Counted from the stretch's first letter, positions 8,695-18,764 are shown. The stretch: DNA of 56,770 nucleotides from an uncultured Methanobrevibacter sp. (GCF_902769175.1 NZ_CACXNW010000008.1:1-56770), one strand, 5' to 3'. Program-made: numbers and translations. The notes: a model not told the origin generated them from the sequence alone.

Positions 8695-9094
8695 TTTTTA
8701 CTAATTTTTTAATATTTTTCATAAATTTAGTATTACATTTGATTTATATAGTGTCAATTTCATGTAAAATATAAAAAGATTTATAATAAATAATCATGAT
8801 AAATAATAGTGTTTATAATATAATAAAAAATTGGATTTTTTACTATATTTATATATAAATATATGTGCTCTTTTTCAATATTTTTTAAAGAGGATTTTGT
8901 AAAAAGGAGTATTATGAATATTTATGATAATTTATCATGATTTGTTATGGTCTGTAGAAATTTTTTCATTGATTTTTTTTTAGATTATCATTCAGTTTTT
9001 CTAAAGTTTATCAATGATTTTATTGTTCTATCTGACTAATTAGAATTCTTTATTATTATAAATATGTAATTTAAAACATTATGGGGTTATTTTA
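8695..9094. other. leader region ahead of the ehb operon
   Basis: No gene longer than a few codons is seen. It contains a 13-bp inverted repeat (8792-8804 with 8930-8942), a minimal 8-codon frame at 8914-8940 preceded by AAGGAGT, and a TATA-like ATTATAAATATG near 9053-9064, close to the first ehb gene. The TATA-like site is the likeliest promoter for the operon. Confidence 0.5.
8792..8942. repeat. 13-bp inverted repeat bracketing 125 bases upstream of ehbA
   Basis: AATCATGATAAAT at 8792-8804 is perfectly complementary to ATTTATCATGATT at 8930-8942. Each arm is itself partly palindromic (ATCATGAT). It could be a two-site operator or an RNA stem. Confidence 0.55.
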
Positions 9095-9409
9095 ATGTTT
9101 TTAAGTAGAATTTATTATGCGATTGCTTATTTGGTGGTTCTTATTTTAGAAATTATCAAATCCACAATAGACATGTGCTTAAGAATAGTCAAAGCTAATT
9201 CTTTTGATCCTATTGTGATTGATATTGATACTGAATTGAAAAGACCAATATCCCAAACAATATTGGCTAACAGTATTACTTTAACTCCAGGAACTTTATC
9301 TGTAGACTTGGATAGTGAAAATCAAGTCATTAAGGTTGCAGTTATTGCTCCAAGAGATGTTAAAGACATCATTCCTTTTGAACCTTACATAAAAGGAATG
9401 CTAGAATAA
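9095..9409 (+). CDS. ehbA: energy-converting hydrogenase B subunit A (MrpE/MnhE-like)
   Basis: First gene of a 17-gene run matching the published ehbA-Q order. The 104-residue protein has one or two N-terminal membrane helices and a cytoplasmic tail with NSITLTPGTLSVDL, the signature of the MrpE/MnhE antiporter subunit. In Ehb the MrpE-like subunit is part of the membrane module coupling ion flux to ferredoxin reduction. The ATG follows GGGG at about 10 bases. A 118-base gap before ehbB is the longest spacing in the first part of the operon. Confidence 0.88.
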   Translation: MFLSRIYYAIAYLVVLILEIIKSTIDMCLRIVKANSFDPIVIDIDTELKRPISQTILANSITLTPGTLSVDLDSENQVIKVAVIAPRDVKDIIPFEPYIKGMLE

Positions 9410-9536
9410 TTTTCTTTAATTTTAATCTTAATTTATAAGCGATTGATTAATTTCATAATTTAATGATTTCAACATTTTGTATACAATTTGTATTTATGTT
9501 TATTGGTGATTTAATATATCATAGAATGTGATGATA

Positions 9537-9800
9537 ATGGATATTTTATTGTTTGGTGAGTATTTTTTAATAATTGCATTGATTGTATTTTCATTTGCAA
9601 CTTTGAGGATTATTACATATAAATCTACATCCATGGGACTTATAGGTACTTCTTCATTTACTTTAGCACTTACTTTACTACTCCTTACAGTAGGCACAAT
9701 CCATAATATCGGATTTTTTAAGGATATTGCTTTAGCATTGCTTTTATTAGGTATTGTTGGAACAATAGCTTATGCAGCAGTTATGAGGAGGGCTAAATGA
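9537..9800 (+). CDS. ehbB: energy-converting hydrogenase B subunit B (MrpF-like)
   Basis: A small three-helix membrane protein like the MrpF/MnhF antiporter subunit (GIVGTIAYAAVMRR at the end, an Arg in the first helix region). Several starts are in frame: GTG 9528, ATG 9531 and ATG 9537. I prefer 9537 because the sequence GTGATG just upstream can serve as its ribosome site. The stop overlaps the ehbC start by 4 bases, indicating translational coupling. Its role within Ehb is inferred from Mrp antiporter homology. Confidence 0.85.
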   Translation: MDILLFGEYFLIIALIVFSFATLRIITYKSTSMGLIGTSSFTLALTLLLLTVGTIHNIGFFKDIALALLLLGIVGTIAYAAVMRRAK

Positions 9801-10276
9801 TGTTTGGGATTGATAGTGGTATAATCATTTTAATTCAATCAATTTTACTGATCATTTCTGCGCTTTTAATAATAATTGCATCAGTAGGTGTTTTAAGAAT
9901 TGATGGAAACTTAGATAATGTAGTCTATGCTAGAATTCATATTTTAGGGATTGTTGATGTAGCAGGCATTATTGCATTCCTTGCTTTAGGACAGCCTTTA
10001 TTTGCTCTTATTTATTTATTCTTAGCTCCATTATTAGCTCATGCATTAGCTAATGCTTATTTCCATGGAGAAGATACTCATAATAATCCTGTACTTAATC
10101 CAAATATTGAAGAGACCATTCTTGAAGATGCTTTAGATGAGGATGAAGCATTTGAACTGATCTCTGAAGAAGTTCCTATTGGGGATGAAGCTGATTCTCA
10201 AGAGGATTTGGATTCAAGTGAAGATTCAAGTATTGATGAAAGTTTAGAGGAAAGTGGGGATGATGGCAATGATTGA
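9797..10276 (+). CDS. ehbC: energy-converting hydrogenase B subunit C (MrpG-like)
   Basis: A 159-residue protein. The first 95 residues are an MrpG/MnhG-like three-helix domain ([18 protein letters not shown], then [14 protein letters not shown]). The last 60 residues are a very acidic, Ser/Glu/Asp-rich tail absent from bacterial MnhG, probably cytoplasmic and disordered. It starts inside the end of ehbB and its 3' end overlaps ehbD, so these genes are tightly coupled. Confidence 0.87.
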   Translation: MMFGIDSGIIILIQSILLIISALLIIIASVGVLRIDGNLDNVVYARIHILGIVDVAGIIAFLALGQPLFALIYLFLAPLLAHALANAYFHGEDTHNNPVLNPNIEETILEDALDEDEAFELISEEVPIGDEADSQEDLDSSEDSSIDESLEESGDDGND

Positions 10277-10502
10277 ATTGGTAATAATTATTGTTGCAGT
10301 TGTAAGCGCTATTATCGCACTTTTACAAAATGATTTGCTTAAAGCAGCTATTTTAACTGGTATTTCTGGATTTTGTATAGCGATTTTATTCCAGTTTTTG
10401 CTTGCTCCAGATGTAGCTTTGACTCAAGCTATTGTAGAAGGGGCCATTGTACCGGTATTTATCGCATTGGCTGTTTTAAAAACTAGAAGGGAGGGAGCAT
10501 AG
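10263..10502 (+). CDS. ehbD: energy-converting hydrogenase B subunit D (MbhD/DUF4040-like)
   Basis: About 80 residues and two to three membrane helices. The block [20 protein letters not shown] and then [19 protein letters not shown] is the DUF4040/MrpB-N signature found in Mrp-type and membrane-hydrogenase complexes. Possible starts are GTG 10254, ATG 10260, 10263 and 10269, all inside the end of ehbC; the exact one is not certain. The Asp and Glu in [14 protein letters not shown] are the conserved polar membrane residues of the family. Confidence 0.85.
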   Translation: MAMIELVIIIVAVVSAIIALLQNDLLKAAILTGISGFCIAILFQFLLAPDVALTQAIVEGAIVPVFIALAVLKTRREGA

Positions 10503-10503
10503 T

Positions 10504-10866
10504 ATGGATCTTCAAATGGCTTCTTTATTCGCTTCTGGTGCTTTTATAATTATTGGACTATTTGCAGCGATTTTCATTGATAATCTAATTAAGAAGATTA
10601 TCGGTATTGCTTTTATTGAGGAAGGAGTAAACCTATTCCTAATCTGCTTAGGATATAAGGCAGGTGGCGTAGTGCCTATCTTCTTGCCTGGCATGACTGC
10701 TGATTGGTTTGCAGCAAATTCAGCTTATCCTTTGCCTCAAGCATTAGTTCTTACAAGTATTGTAATTGGTGCAAGTACTTTAGCAGTGATGTTGGCTTTA
10801 GCTATGGTTTTATATAGAAAGCATGGAACCTTAAGCGTATCTGAAATGATGGGGGATAAAAAATGA
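10504..10866 (+). CDS. ehbE: energy-converting hydrogenase B subunit E (NuoK/MnhC-like)
   Basis: A 120-residue, three-helix membrane protein like MrpC/NuoK. The second helix region has [15 protein letters not shown] with the conserved Glu, and the third helix contains [17 protein letters not shown], typical of the family. It likely forms part of the ion path next to the large antiporter-like subunit encoded by the next gene, whose start overlaps its stop by 4 bases. Confidence 0.9.
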   Translation: MDLQMASLFASGAFIIIGLFAAIFIDNLIKKIIGIAFIEEGVNLFLICLGYKAGGVVPIFLPGMTADWFAANSAYPLPQALVLTSIVIGASTLAVMLALAMVLYRKHGTLSVSEMMGDKK

Positions 10867-12344
10867 ATTATCTAATTCCTTTAATGGTCGTTATTCCAAT
10901 TTTAGCTGCTTTGATTGTTAATATTTTTGGCGGAAAGGACAAGGCTGTAAAGGCAATATCCATAGTGGTGGCTATTGTCATTCCACTGATTGCCATTCTT
11001 GCAGCTGTCGGTGTCCAATATTTCGGTGGACATAACCCATCACTATTGGCAAGCTCACTTCCATCCAATTTGCTAGGCACTCTTGCAGCAAGCTACAATA
11101 CAGGTATTGTTTATATATTTGGAAACATTGAAAGAATCTTAATATTCCTGATGGGCATTGTTGCATTCTTAGCTGTGCTTGCATACTTCGGTGAGAAAAA
11201 GAACGTATCTGGACCATACTTATATCTAATATTCATGGGTATTGCCTCTGTTACTGCATTGATGCTTTCAAACGATATTTTCAATATGTATGTTTTCTTT
11301 GAAATCACTGCTTTGACTCAAGTAGGTATCATTGTAGCTTCAAGCACTGAAGATAATTATGAAATTGCAATGAAGTACATGATTTTAGGTGCTATTGGAG
11401 GACCAATGCTCCTATTAGGTATTGGATTCATCCTTGGTACAATCGGTTCAGTAAACATCAATGATATAATTTATGCAATAAGCAATAATTTCGTAAATCC
11501 ATATTCTCCAAGCTTGGTGATTGGTTTTGCATTGATATTGTTTGGATGGCTATATTCAGCAGGATTGCCTCCATTCCATACCATCAAATCTGCAGTTTAC
11601 TCAAAAGCAAGACCAAATGGATCTGCGATATTGCAAGGTTTCTCAGTTTTATGCATGCTTGCCTTTGGACTTGCAATGTATAAGATATTTGCTTATATCC
11701 CTTATTTCAATACAGCTTTAATCGTCTTTGCTATTCTTGCGATGGTTTTAAGCATAGCAATGTCTGCAATGGAGGTAGACTTTAGACGAATGATAGCATT
11801 TTTAGCTGTAGGCGAATTAGGTTTCATTGCTTTAGGTTTTGGTATAGGCACACAGAATTCCATTGCAGCAGCATTGTTCCAAGCAACAAATGAGATTGTG
11901 ATAACTGCTTTGCTATTCATAGGTTTTGGTACTGTATACTACCTTACAAAAACTTCCGATACAAGAAAATTAGGCGGTTTGATTGCTGTAGATTCAAAGA
12001 TGGCAGTAATGGTATTGCTTGGCGGATTTGCATTGGCAGGTGTTCCTCCATTTAATGGATTCCAAAGCAAATTGATGCTTGTGCAGGCAGCATTGGATGC
12101 AGGATATGTTGAACTTGCAATCTTGGCTATTATTGTAAGTGTTGTAATATTCTTCACCTTTGTAAAGGCTTTCCATACAGTATTCTTGCAGCCAAAACCA
12201 AAAGAATTGAAATTTGCTCATGATAAATTTCCAAAGGTTACTGTATTTTCTGTTGCAGTATTGCTTTTAATCTGCCTAATCTTAGGTATTTTCCCAAATA
12301 TAGTAACTGATGTATTCATTCCATTTGCAGGAGGATTGATCTAA
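10863..12344 (+). CDS. ehbF: energy-converting hydrogenase B subunit F (NuoN/MrpD-like ion-translocating subunit)
   Basis: A 493-residue protein with about 13-14 membrane helices. It belongs to the proton-conducting family of complex I and Mrp antiporters: a Glu in [16 protein letters not shown], a Lys in [18 protein letters not shown] and the family block [15 protein letters not shown]. It is the main candidate for ion translocation in Ehb. It overlaps ehbE at the start and abuts ehbG at the stop. Length and helix layout are normal for the family. Confidence 0.93.
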   Translation: MNYLIPLMVVIPILAALIVNIFGGKDKAVKAISIVVAIVIPLIAILAAVGVQYFGGHNPSLLASSLPSNLLGTLAASYNTGIVYIFGNIERILIFLMGIVAFLAVLAYFGEKKNVSGPYLYLIFMGIASVTALMLSNDIFNMYVFFEITALTQVGIIVASSTEDNYEIAMKYMILGAIGGPMLLLGIGFILGTIGSVNINDIIYAISNNFVNPYSPSLVIGFALILFGWLYSAGLPPFHTIKSAVYSKARPNGSAILQGFSVLCMLAFGLAMYKIFAYIPYFNTALIVFAILAMVLSIAMSAMEVDFRRMIAFLAVGELGFIALGFGIGTQNSIAAALFQATNEIVITALLFIGFGTVYYLTKTSDTRKLGGLIAVDSKMAVMVLLGGFALAGVPPFNGFQSKLMLVQAALDAGYVELAILAIIVSVVIFFTFVKAFHTVFLQPKPKELKFAHDKFPKVTVFSVAVLLLICLILGIFPNIVTDVFIPFAGGLI

Positions 12345-12679
12345 TGGCTTTATATGAAAAATTCTTAGATTCAATTAAAGGCTTAAAATCCAGTCTTTCT
12401 AAAGACCCTACAACTATGGACAATGTTTCAGGTGCATTAGCTGCTGAATTCCTGATATTTGTTTCATTAATTCTTGCAGCATTATTCCTGATGCATATCA
12501 GCGTAATCGCATCTGTTGTTGTAGTGATTCTTGTTGCAGTTTTATTCTTTACTAACATGCCTCTTGCAGGTAAAATTAAAACCGAACAGTCAGATTCCTT
12601 GGAGAAAATGACATTCTATGTTATTGTAACTCTTGGAATTCTAATTGCAGTAATCTATTGGGGGTTAAAATATGTCTGA
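12344..12679 (+). CDS. ehbG: energy-converting hydrogenase B subunit G
   Basis: A 111-residue membrane protein with a soluble N-terminal 40 residues and three hydrophobic segments (about 40-60, 62-80 and 90-108). It has no strong motif of its own; the assignment comes from its position between the F and H subunits in the conserved operon. The start overlaps the ehbF stop by one base and its 3' end overlaps ehbH by 8 bases. Confidence 0.82.
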   Translation: MALYEKFLDSIKGLKSSLSKDPTTMDNVSGALAAEFLIFVSLILAALFLMHISVIASVVVVILVAVLFFTNMPLAGKIKTEQSDSLEKMTFYVIVTLGILIAVIYWGLKYV

Positions 12680-13004
12680 TAAAATTGCTAGTGTCAGATC
12701 TTTAATCATGCTTTTTGCAGCAATTATCTTTGCATCCACATTATTTGATGCAATTTACGGATTCAAGAATCTGATACAACCTGGAATAAGTTTAGTTTAT
12801 AATGCTATTGGAACTCAGCTAGCTCCAAACATGGTTACATTAGTGGTTTTTGATTGGAGAGGTTTTGATACATTGGGAGAATCTTTAATTCTTGTTACTG
12901 CAGTACTTGTTGTATTGCTTATCTTTGGAAAAGGAAAGATTTTAGATAAGAACATTAATGCAGACATTGATTCTGTCAATGATAATGAAGGAGATGATGA
13001 ATAA
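12672..13004 (+). CDS. ehbH: energy-converting hydrogenase B subunit H (MbhE-like)
   Basis: A 110-residue membrane protein with helices at about 9-30 and 75-95. It contains [17 protein letters not shown], a block characteristic of the MbhE/MrpB-associated family in archaeal membrane hydrogenases and Mrp-like modules. A short acidic C-terminal tail follows. It overlaps ehbG at its start and ehbI at its stop (1 base). Confidence 0.87.
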   Translation: MSDKIASVRSLIMLFAAIIFASTLFDAIYGFKNLIQPGISLVYNAIGTQLAPNMVTLVVFDWRGFDTLGESLILVTAVLVVLLIFGKGKILDKNINADIDSVNDNEGDDE

Positions 13005-13510
13005 TGGCAGAAGGTAAAAAATCTCCAAACTGGAATAAGGATGACAGCAGCCCTATATTGAAAATCATGACTCTCCCTATAGCATTCATTATGATTGCTT
13101 TAGGAATCATGACCATTTTAGGAGGTCACATAACTCCTGGTGGAGGTTTCCAAGGTGGAGCTATGATTGCGGGAGGAATCATATTCTGTGTTATAGTTTA
13201 TGGCGTTGATGACACTCCATTGAAATTGTCTCATAGATTTATTTCCACTTTAGAATCTCTTGTTGCTTTAGCTTATGTATTGCTCGGTTTGGCAGGGCTT
13301 GCATTAACCGGTTCATTCCTATACAATATCGGTGGAAATCTTTATGGTGCAGTTCCTCAAGCTATTGCAGCAATATTTTCATATCCTGATGTAACTCATG
13401 CAGGTATTGTTCCTTATTTGAACATTGCAGTTGGACTTAAGGTTCTTGTAGGATTAAGTGCTATCGTTATTGCATTTTCCAAATTCAAGAAATTAGCGGA
13501 GGAGGAATAA
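13004..13510 (+). CDS. ehbI: energy-converting hydrogenase B subunit I (MnhB-like)
   Basis: A 168-residue MrpB/MnhB domain protein. The hallmark is [18 protein letters not shown] (about residues 42-60), followed by three more hydrophobic segments. The N-terminal 20 residues are soluble and charged. It is part of the Mrp-like membrane arm of Ehb. Its stop overlaps the ehbJ start by one base, and a GGAGG site lies just before that start. Confidence 0.92.
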   Translation: MAEGKKSPNWNKDDSSPILKIMTLPIAFIMIALGIMTILGGHITPGGGFQGGAMIAGGIIFCVIVYGVDDTPLKLSHRFISTLESLVALAYVLLGLAGLALTGSFLYNIGGNLYGAVPQAIAAIFSYPDVTHAGIVPYLNIAVGLKVLVGLSAIVIAFSKFKKLAEEE

Positions 13511-13779
13511 TGGTGGCTTTAGTGTTAGGTCCAATAGTTATTGCTGTCATATTTGGATTTATTGTAGGTACTAGAATCCATTTAAACTTAGAAAATAGCT
13601 TTAAGTTTACAATAAGCGGAATAATTGCTCTTATCATTGGCGCTATTCTAATGGCATATGGCATAGGCCAATTCCCTGTTTATAATGATTTGGCAATAGC
13701 CGCCACATTCTTAGGAGCGATATTCGGTCTTTTGATTGGTAGTGCATTGTTAGGAGGACGAGCGAAAGGAGATCATTAA
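13510..13779 (+). CDS. ehbJ: energy-converting hydrogenase B subunit J
   Basis: An 89-residue, three-helix membrane protein with a GTRIHLNLENSFKFTI loop between helix 1 and helix 2. I recognise it by position (last membrane subunit before the polyferredoxin) and size; it has no independent functional motif. The 53-base gap after it is the first non-overlapping join since ehbE and carries a GGAG site for ehbK. Confidence 0.82.
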   Translation: MVALVLGPIVIAVIFGFIVGTRIHLNLENSFKFTISGIIALIIGAILMAYGIGQFPVYNDLAIAATFLGAIFGLLIGSALLGGRAKGDH

Positions 13780-13832
13780 TAATCCTGGGATTGATTGATT
13801 ATTATTGATACTTATAATTAAGGAGAAGAATC

Positions 13833-15278
13833 ATGTATTTAACAACTAATAAGTGTGATGGACAAGGAGATTGTATAAGGAATTGTCCTAGTGAAGCAAT
13901 ACGCTTTGTTGATAACAAGGCTTTTAGCTGTATGTGTTGTGGTGCTTGCTTCGAAGCTTGTCCAAATCATGCGATATTTGAAAATAAATACGGAGGATAT
14001 GTTGTAGATAGGGCAAAATGTAATGGTTGTGGAGTTTGTGAATTCACTTGCCCTATAGAAAGCATTCATCTTGACAATGGAATTGTAAAGGGTATCTGTT
14101 CACGTTGTGGAGTTTGTGAAGATGTTTGTACTAAAAAGGCAAGGGTCGATACAGACCATATGGTTTTAGACAAGCAAATGATATTGCTCAATTCATTGAA
14201 AATGGTTGCAAATACAGTAGGATATCGTGCTGGAGTTAAAAAGATAGAAACCATGAAGCTTCCTGTAAAATCTGATAAGGTAGAAAGGATTTGTGTAGCG
14301 ACAGATGCAGAAAAATGTGTAAAATGTGGAAGATGTGCATATTACTGTCCTACAAGAGCGATAGAAGTGATCATTCAGGATGATGGATACTGTGTAGGAT
14401 GTAAGGTATGTGAAGATGTCTGCCCTACAGGTGCTCTAAAAGATGGCCTCTATGACAAAAGCCTTTGTACATTATGTTTAGCTTGTGTTGAGAATTGTGT
14501 AAATGAAGCATTGTCTGTTGAAGACTTTAAGATCATACGCAGCACAAAAGGTGACACATTATATTCAAATGAAGATGGAACAATTGTCTGCTGTCTAAAC
14601 TGTGGATTATGTAAGGAAACATTTGACAGCAAGGCATTGATAAGGCAGGAAAATGCTTTAAGATATGACCCATCACTTGATGAGGACACTGAAGAGAATA
14701 AGGAGAAACGTCTTGAAGCAATATACAAATGTCCAGTTTCAACTTTAACCGAAAGTGAAGACAATAAATTATTTGGATACTGTGTATCTTGTGGAAAATG
14801 TGTAAACGTTTGTAAAGAGGATGCAAGAAACTTCCAGCCAATCTCTTGGGATGGTGAAGTCAGTGATGACTGCATTTCCTGTGGAGTCTGTGTTGAACTG
14901 TGTCCTGTAGATGCAATCAGTCTTAAAAGAGGTTCAATCAATGTTGACTTGGATAAGTGTATCATGTGTGAGACTTGTGGAATGCACTGTCCTAAAGATG
15001 CAATACCTAAGACATCAAGCGTAAAGTATGAGATTTCTGGCGGATTCAATTACATTGATGAAAACTTATGTGTAAAATGTGGATTATGTAAGGATATCTG
15101 TCCGGAAGAAGCAATCTATACAGTTGACATTTCAAATGAAGAAATAAATCTCGGAACAAAGAATAAGAATCTGAGATTTGTTGTCGATGATGATAAATGT
15201 ATTTATTGTGGAGCATGTATGAACGTTTGCCCTTCCAAATCATTTATTTTCGAAAGAGAATTTAATAGGGTGAATTAG
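13833..15278 (+). CDS. ehbK: energy-converting hydrogenase B subunit K, polyferredoxin
   Basis: A 481-residue cytoplasmic protein with at least eleven canonical CxxCxxCxxxC 4Fe-4S motifs (for example CMCCGACFEACP, CVKCGRCAYYCP, CIYCGACMNVCP). There is also an N-terminal variant (CDGQGDCIRNCP) and one degenerate motif near residue 255 (CLNCGLCKETF) that lacks the fourth Cys. It could carry well over ten clusters and act as an electron wire or store between the hydrogenase and ferredoxin-dependent oxidoreductases. It is followed after 13 bases by ehbL. Confidence 0.93.
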   Translation: MYLTTNKCDGQGDCIRNCPSEAIRFVDNKAFSCMCCGACFEACPNHAIFENKYGGYVVDRAKCNGCGVCEFTCPIESIHLDNGIVKGICSRCGVCEDVCTKKARVDTDHMVLDKQMILLNSLKMVANTVGYRAGVKKIETMKLPVKSDKVERICVATDAEKCVKCGRCAYYCPTRAIEVIIQDDGYCVGCKVCEDVCPTGALKDGLYDKSLCTLCLACVENCVNEALSVEDFKIIRSTKGDTLYSNEDGTIVCCLNCGLCKETFDSKALIRQENALRYDPSLDEDTEENKEKRLEAIYKCPVSTLTESEDNKLFGYCVSCGKCVNVCKEDARNFQPISWDGEVSDDCISCGVCVELCPVDAISLKRGSINVDLDKCIMCETCGMHCPKDAIPKTSSVKYEISGGFNYIDENLCVKCGLCKDICPEEAIYTVDISNEEINLGTKNKNLRFVVDDDKCIYCGACMNVCPSKSFIFEREFNRVN

Positions 15279-15291
15279 GAGTTTGATATAA

Positions 15292-15960
15292 ATGAAAGAT
15301 GTATTGAAAATAATGCTTAATGGAGCTTATACAAATTTTAAAAGAATTCTTTTCGCATCTGATAGAGTAACAGATATGGAACTCCGTAATGCAATCTTGA
15401 CTGGAACTGTTGAGCCAGACAAAAAGGTGGATGAGGCTGCTTGCATAGGCTGTGGAGGTTGTGCAAATGTTTGTCCAACTGGTGCAGTTACAATGAAGCC
15501 TTTGAAAAGTCCTGTTAAAATCAAGGAAGGATGGGTTAAAACCGAAGTTCCAGAATTAGACCCTTTAAAATGTGTTGTATGTTACTGGTGTCATGATTTC
15601 TGTCCGATTTACTCATTCTTTGAAGAGGCTGGAACCATTCACCCTGGAAATGTCGGTGAAATCCATATTGACACTGTTGAATTATTCGAAGAGCCTATTA
15701 AAATATCTCAAGATAAGATATCCTTCATTGCCCAATACCTGCAGGACAAATCACTATTGTCTGAAAATATTGTGCATGATGCAGATGAAATTGAAAATGT
15801 TGGAGTAGCTCTTGAAAGGGTATCTAAGATTAAGGACATACAGGATAATATAAATGAAAAGTATGAGAAAGATGCTAAAAGAAGTGCTGAAATTAATGAG
15901 AATGCTTCAGTTGAAGCTGATTCAACCGCTGAAGAAAGTTCAGATGAGGGGGATGAATAA
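15292..15960 (+). CDS. ehbL: energy-converting hydrogenase B subunit L, 2x[4Fe-4S] ferredoxin-type subunit
   Basis: A 222-residue protein like the NuoI/EchF iron-sulfur subunit. Two cluster motifs are present: CIGCGGCANVCP (Cys 51, 54, 57, 61) and CVVCYWCHDFCP (Cys 94, 97, 100, 104). The C-terminal 100 residues are acidic and helical, without known motifs. It should pass electrons from the small subunit EhbM to ferredoxin or EhbK. Its stop codon abuts the ehbM start exactly. Confidence 0.92.
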   Translation: MKDVLKIMLNGAYTNFKRILFASDRVTDMELRNAILTGTVEPDKKVDEAACIGCGGCANVCPTGAVTMKPLKSPVKIKEGWVKTEVPELDPLKCVVCYWCHDFCPIYSFFEEAGTIHPGNVGEIHIDTVELFEEPIKISQDKISFIAQYLQDKSLLSENIVHDADEIENVGVALERVSKIKDIQDNINEKYEKDAKRSAEINENASVEADSTAEESSDEGDE

Positions 15961-16407
15961 ATGAGTTTAAAAACACTTGCAAGATCAAAGGCCATTCACA
16001 TCATGCTGGTTTATACTGGAGGATGCAATGGCTGTGATATTGAAATCGTAAATGCTGTTTTATCTCCTAAGTTTGATATGGAACAATATGGTGTTTTCTT
16101 GACATGGAACCCTCGTGAAGCGGATATTCTTGTTGTTACAGGACCTGTTACCCATGACAATAAAAAGCCATTGGAAGACATTTACAATGCCATTCCAAAT
16201 TCAAAGCTTGTTGTTGCAGCAGGTGCATGTGCAGTGATGGGTGGTGTTTATAAGAATTGTTATGGTGACATTCCTTCAGAAGAGATTGAAGGCCCAGTTG
16301 ATAATGTCATACCTGTTGATGCAAAAGTCCCAGGTTGTGCTGTAAGGCCTCAAGATGTTTTAGCAGGAGTAGTTGCAGCTTTGCCACATTTGTTAAATGC
16401 TGATTAA
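15961..16407 (+). CDS. ehbM: energy-converting hydrogenase B subunit M, NiFe-hydrogenase small subunit
   Basis: A 148-residue protein of the NuoB/EchC family. The proximal 4Fe-4S ligands are visible: GGCNGCDIE (Cys 22 and 25), a Cys in [11 protein letters not shown] and a Cys in VPGCAVRP. There is no signal peptide, as expected for a cytoplasm-facing group 4 enzyme. It pairs with the large subunit encoded next, 24 bases downstream with its own GAGAGGAT site. Confidence 0.96.
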   Translation: MSLKTLARSKAIHIMLVYTGGCNGCDIEIVNAVLSPKFDMEQYGVFLTWNPREADILVVTGPVTHDNKKPLEDIYNAIPNSKLVVAAGACAVMGGVYKNCYGDIPSEEIEGPVDNVIPVDAKVPGCAVRPQDVLAGVVAALPHLLNAD

Positions 16408-16431
16408 TCATTATATTAAAGAGAGGATAGA

Positions 16432-17607
16432 ATGGAAGAGAAAAAAGCTAAAAAGCAGGAAATTATAGAAACTGAAATCCAGATGGGTACAGTTCACCCT
16501 GCTGCTTTAGAACCTTATAGGGTTAGATTTTTCGTAGAAGATGAAATCATTAAGGATGCGGAAATCACAATAGGTGTAAACCACAGAGGTATTGAACGTA
16601 TCATGGAAGGTCTTCCAGTGGAAAAAGCCAATATGCTTACAGAAAAGATTTGTGGTATCTGTTCCAATTCACATACATGGAATTCTGTAAGAACTGCTGA
16701 GAAAGGCCTTGGAGTTGAAGTCCCTGATAGAGCTGTTTACATTCGTGTAATCGTTGGTGAACTGGAAAGGTTGCACAGTCACTTATTGTATTTAGGCCAC
16801 GGTTGTGAAACTTTAGCTCATGAAACATTCTCCATGAGAGTGTTCTTCATTAGGGAAACCATAATGGGCCTTTTAGGAATGATTGGAGGAAACCGTGTTC
16901 AATACGGCTGTTCCATTATTGGCGGTGTAAGGCCAAGATGTGAATTGGATGACAATAGAATCCGCAGAATATTAGATGGTATGGATTTGGTTGAAAAGAA
17001 TGTTGCAGACTTTGCAGACAGATTCGTTCATGATTCAATAGTTTTATCAAGGATTACCGGAACTGGTATCATTCCACAGGAACAGGCTCTTAAATTGGCT
17101 GTTAGTGGTCCTACATTACGTGCTACTGGTGTAAAAAGAGATTTAAGAACTGACATGTATGAATATGATAACTTTGATTATGATATCATCACTCAAGACA
17201 CCTGTGATGTAAAGGCACAGCTTCTTATGAGGGTATTTGAAATATTTGAAGCTATCAAGATTGTTCGCCAAGCCATAAGAGACTTGCCTGAAGGCAAAAT
17301 CACTGACAGGTCTTGGGAAATGGTTGACACTGGCATGATTGAAAGCTATATTGAAGTTCCAAGAGGAACATTGTATCATTCCTATGCAATTGAAGATGGA
17401 AGGGTTCGCCACTCAATCATTAGAACTCCTTCAATGACTAATATTGGAGCTATGCAATATGCAGCTATTGGCAATCACATCACTGATGGTCAATTATGCA
17501 TTGTGCAATGCGATCCATGCTTTACCTGTTCAGACAGGGCAATAGAGGTTTATGATACAAACAATAACAAATTGGATAAATCAATTTTAAAGTCTAATAT
17601 TCATTAG
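16432..17607 (+). CDS. ehbN: energy-converting hydrogenase B subunit N, NiFe-hydrogenase large subunit
   Basis: The 391-residue catalytic subunit binding the Ni-Fe site. The N-terminal ligand motif [11 protein letters not shown] (Cys about 74 and 77) and the C-terminal DPCFTCSDR motif (about 365-373) give the four Ni ligands. About 20 residues follow the second motif. It is related to NuoD/EchE. The reaction is reversible H2 oxidation that, driven by ion motive force, reduces low-potential ferredoxin. A duplicated terminator-like hairpin directly follows the gene, separating it from ehbO. Confidence 0.97.
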   Translation: MEEKKAKKQEIIETEIQMGTVHPAALEPYRVRFFVEDEIIKDAEITIGVNHRGIERIMEGLPVEKANMLTEKICGICSNSHTWNSVRTAEKGLGVEVPDRAVYIRVIVGELERLHSHLLYLGHGCETLAHETFSMRVFFIRETIMGLLGMIGGNRVQYGCSIIGGVRPRCELDDNRIRRILDGMDLVEKNVADFADRFVHDSIVLSRITGTGIIPQEQALKLAVSGPTLRATGVKRDLRTDMYEYDNFDYDIITQDTCDVKAQLLMRVFEIFEAIKIVRQAIRDLPEGKITDRSWEMVDTGMIESYIEVPRGTLYHSYAIEDGRVRHSIIRTPSMTNIGAMQYAAIGNHITDGQLCIVQCDPCFTCSDRAIEVYDTNNNKLDKSILKSNIH

Positions 17608-17613
17608 ATAAAA

Positions 17614-17706
17614 TGATTTGAATTTTTTACTTTTCAAATCTTTTTATTCATTAAATTTGTTTGATTTGAATTTTTTACTTTTCAAATCTTTTATTCATTA
17701 AATGGA
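17614..17706 (+). terminator. tandemly duplicated terminator-like hairpin inside the ehb operon
   Basis: Two 48-base units (starting 17614 and 17662) each contain GATTTGAA ... TTCAAATC (8-bp stem) followed by four to five T. They sit between ehbN and ehbO, the largest gap within the core operon. They may end part of the transcripts, or be read through. Confidence 0.65.
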
Positions 17707-17765
17707 AATATTTAATTAATTCATTATGTTTATATTATAATAAAAAATATTTATGAGGAAGGAAA

Positions 17766-18764
17766 ATGGCTTATGAAATATCACTTATTTCAATTTTAGA
17801 AGTTATATTAACACTTATAATAGCATTATTTATAGGTGTTTTAATTCCTGGAATTGAGAGAAAATATGTTCATGCAAGGATTCAGCAAAGAATCGGGCCT
17901 CCAGTTACAAGTCCGGGGCTATGGGCATCTATAAAATTCCTATATAAGGAGAATGTCAGCCCAAACTCTCCAGCTCCTGGATTATACAAGGCAATGCCTA
18001 TTCTTTGTTTTATTGTAGTATTAGCTGTATTCTTAGCTTTAATGCCACAAAACTATCAGTTCATGGCATTAGCTAGTTTAATAGCTATTGTTGGATTTTT
18101 AAAAGTTGAAGAAATTGCTTATGTTTTAATGGGTTCCTTATCAAAATCAGTTATGAGTATTAACTTAAGATTCCCAGACCATGCAAAAGGTGCTGCAAGA
18201 ACAGATTTGCTTGTATCCTCTATAGAGGATATCAGTTCAAACAGATCCCTTAGGATGATTATATTTGGTTCATTCCCATTGTATTTGGCTTTATTCATAC
18301 CTGCTGCCTTATCCAAAAGCATTTACTTATCTGAAATTGTTGCATATCAACATGCTCACGGACCAGTATTGTTTACTTTAGCAGGTATTATAGGAACATT
18401 GGTGTTCTTTATTGGATATATGATTTTATTAAACGAATATCCATTTTCATATATCAAAGCCAAATCTGATGTAATTGAAGGACCATATATGGAAATTGCT
18501 TCTAAATATCGTACCTTTGTTTATGTGACCAGAGGATTTTTAATATTTACTTTAGGTTTAATGTACTGTGTACTATTCTTGGGAGTTGCCCCAGAATTGT
18601 TCTCACTTAAATTCATTGTATGTATTATTGTATCCTTATTGCTTCCAGTTATCATGGCAATAGTAAGTGCATTCTCCCCAATATTCACTAACAAGCAGTT
18701 ATATCCTACTGTCTTAATCAGTTCTGCACTTGGAGTTTTAGCTATTGTTATTGCATTGTTCTAA
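17766..18764 (+). CDS. ehbO: energy-converting hydrogenase B subunit O (NuoH/EchB-like membrane anchor)
   Basis: A 332-residue protein with about eight membrane helices, of the complex I NuoH/HyfC/EchB family. Family features seen are ARIQQRIGPPVTSPG near the first loop, GLWASIKFLYKEN, and EYPFSYIKAKSDVIEGPYME with the conserved acidic residues. It anchors the hydrogenase module to the membrane and forms part of the ion-coupling site. The ATG has a GAGGAAGG site. Because of the preceding terminator-like repeats it may have a separate promoter; AT-rich TATA-like sequence lies at 17730-17750. Confidence 0.94.
   Translation: MAYEISLISILEVILTLIIALFIGVLIPGIERKYVHARIQQRIGPPVTSPGLWASIKFLYKENVSPNSPAPGLYKAMPILCFIVVLAVFLALMPQNYQFMALASLIAIVGFLKVEEIAYVLMGSLSKSVMSINLRFPDHAKGAARTDLLVSSIEDISSNRSLRMIIFGSFPLYLALFIPAALSKSIYLSEIVAYQHAHGPVLFTLAGIIGTLVFFIGYMILLNEYPFSYIKAKSDVIEGPYMEIASKYRTFVYVTRGFLIFTLGLMYCVLFLGVAPELFSLKFIVCIIVSLLLPVIMAIVSAFSPIFTNKQLYPTVLISSALGVLAIVIALF

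Noticed and set aside
8914..8940. 8-codon frame behind AAGGAGT upstream of ehbA as a leader peptide
   Set aside because: Too short to support by itself; it lies inside the inverted-repeat region and shows no attenuator-like codon bias.
13833..15278. Polyferredoxin of the MvhB type
   Set aside because: The gene sits inside a complete ehb operon between ehbJ and ehbL, has no mvh neighbours and is longer; EhbK is the better call.
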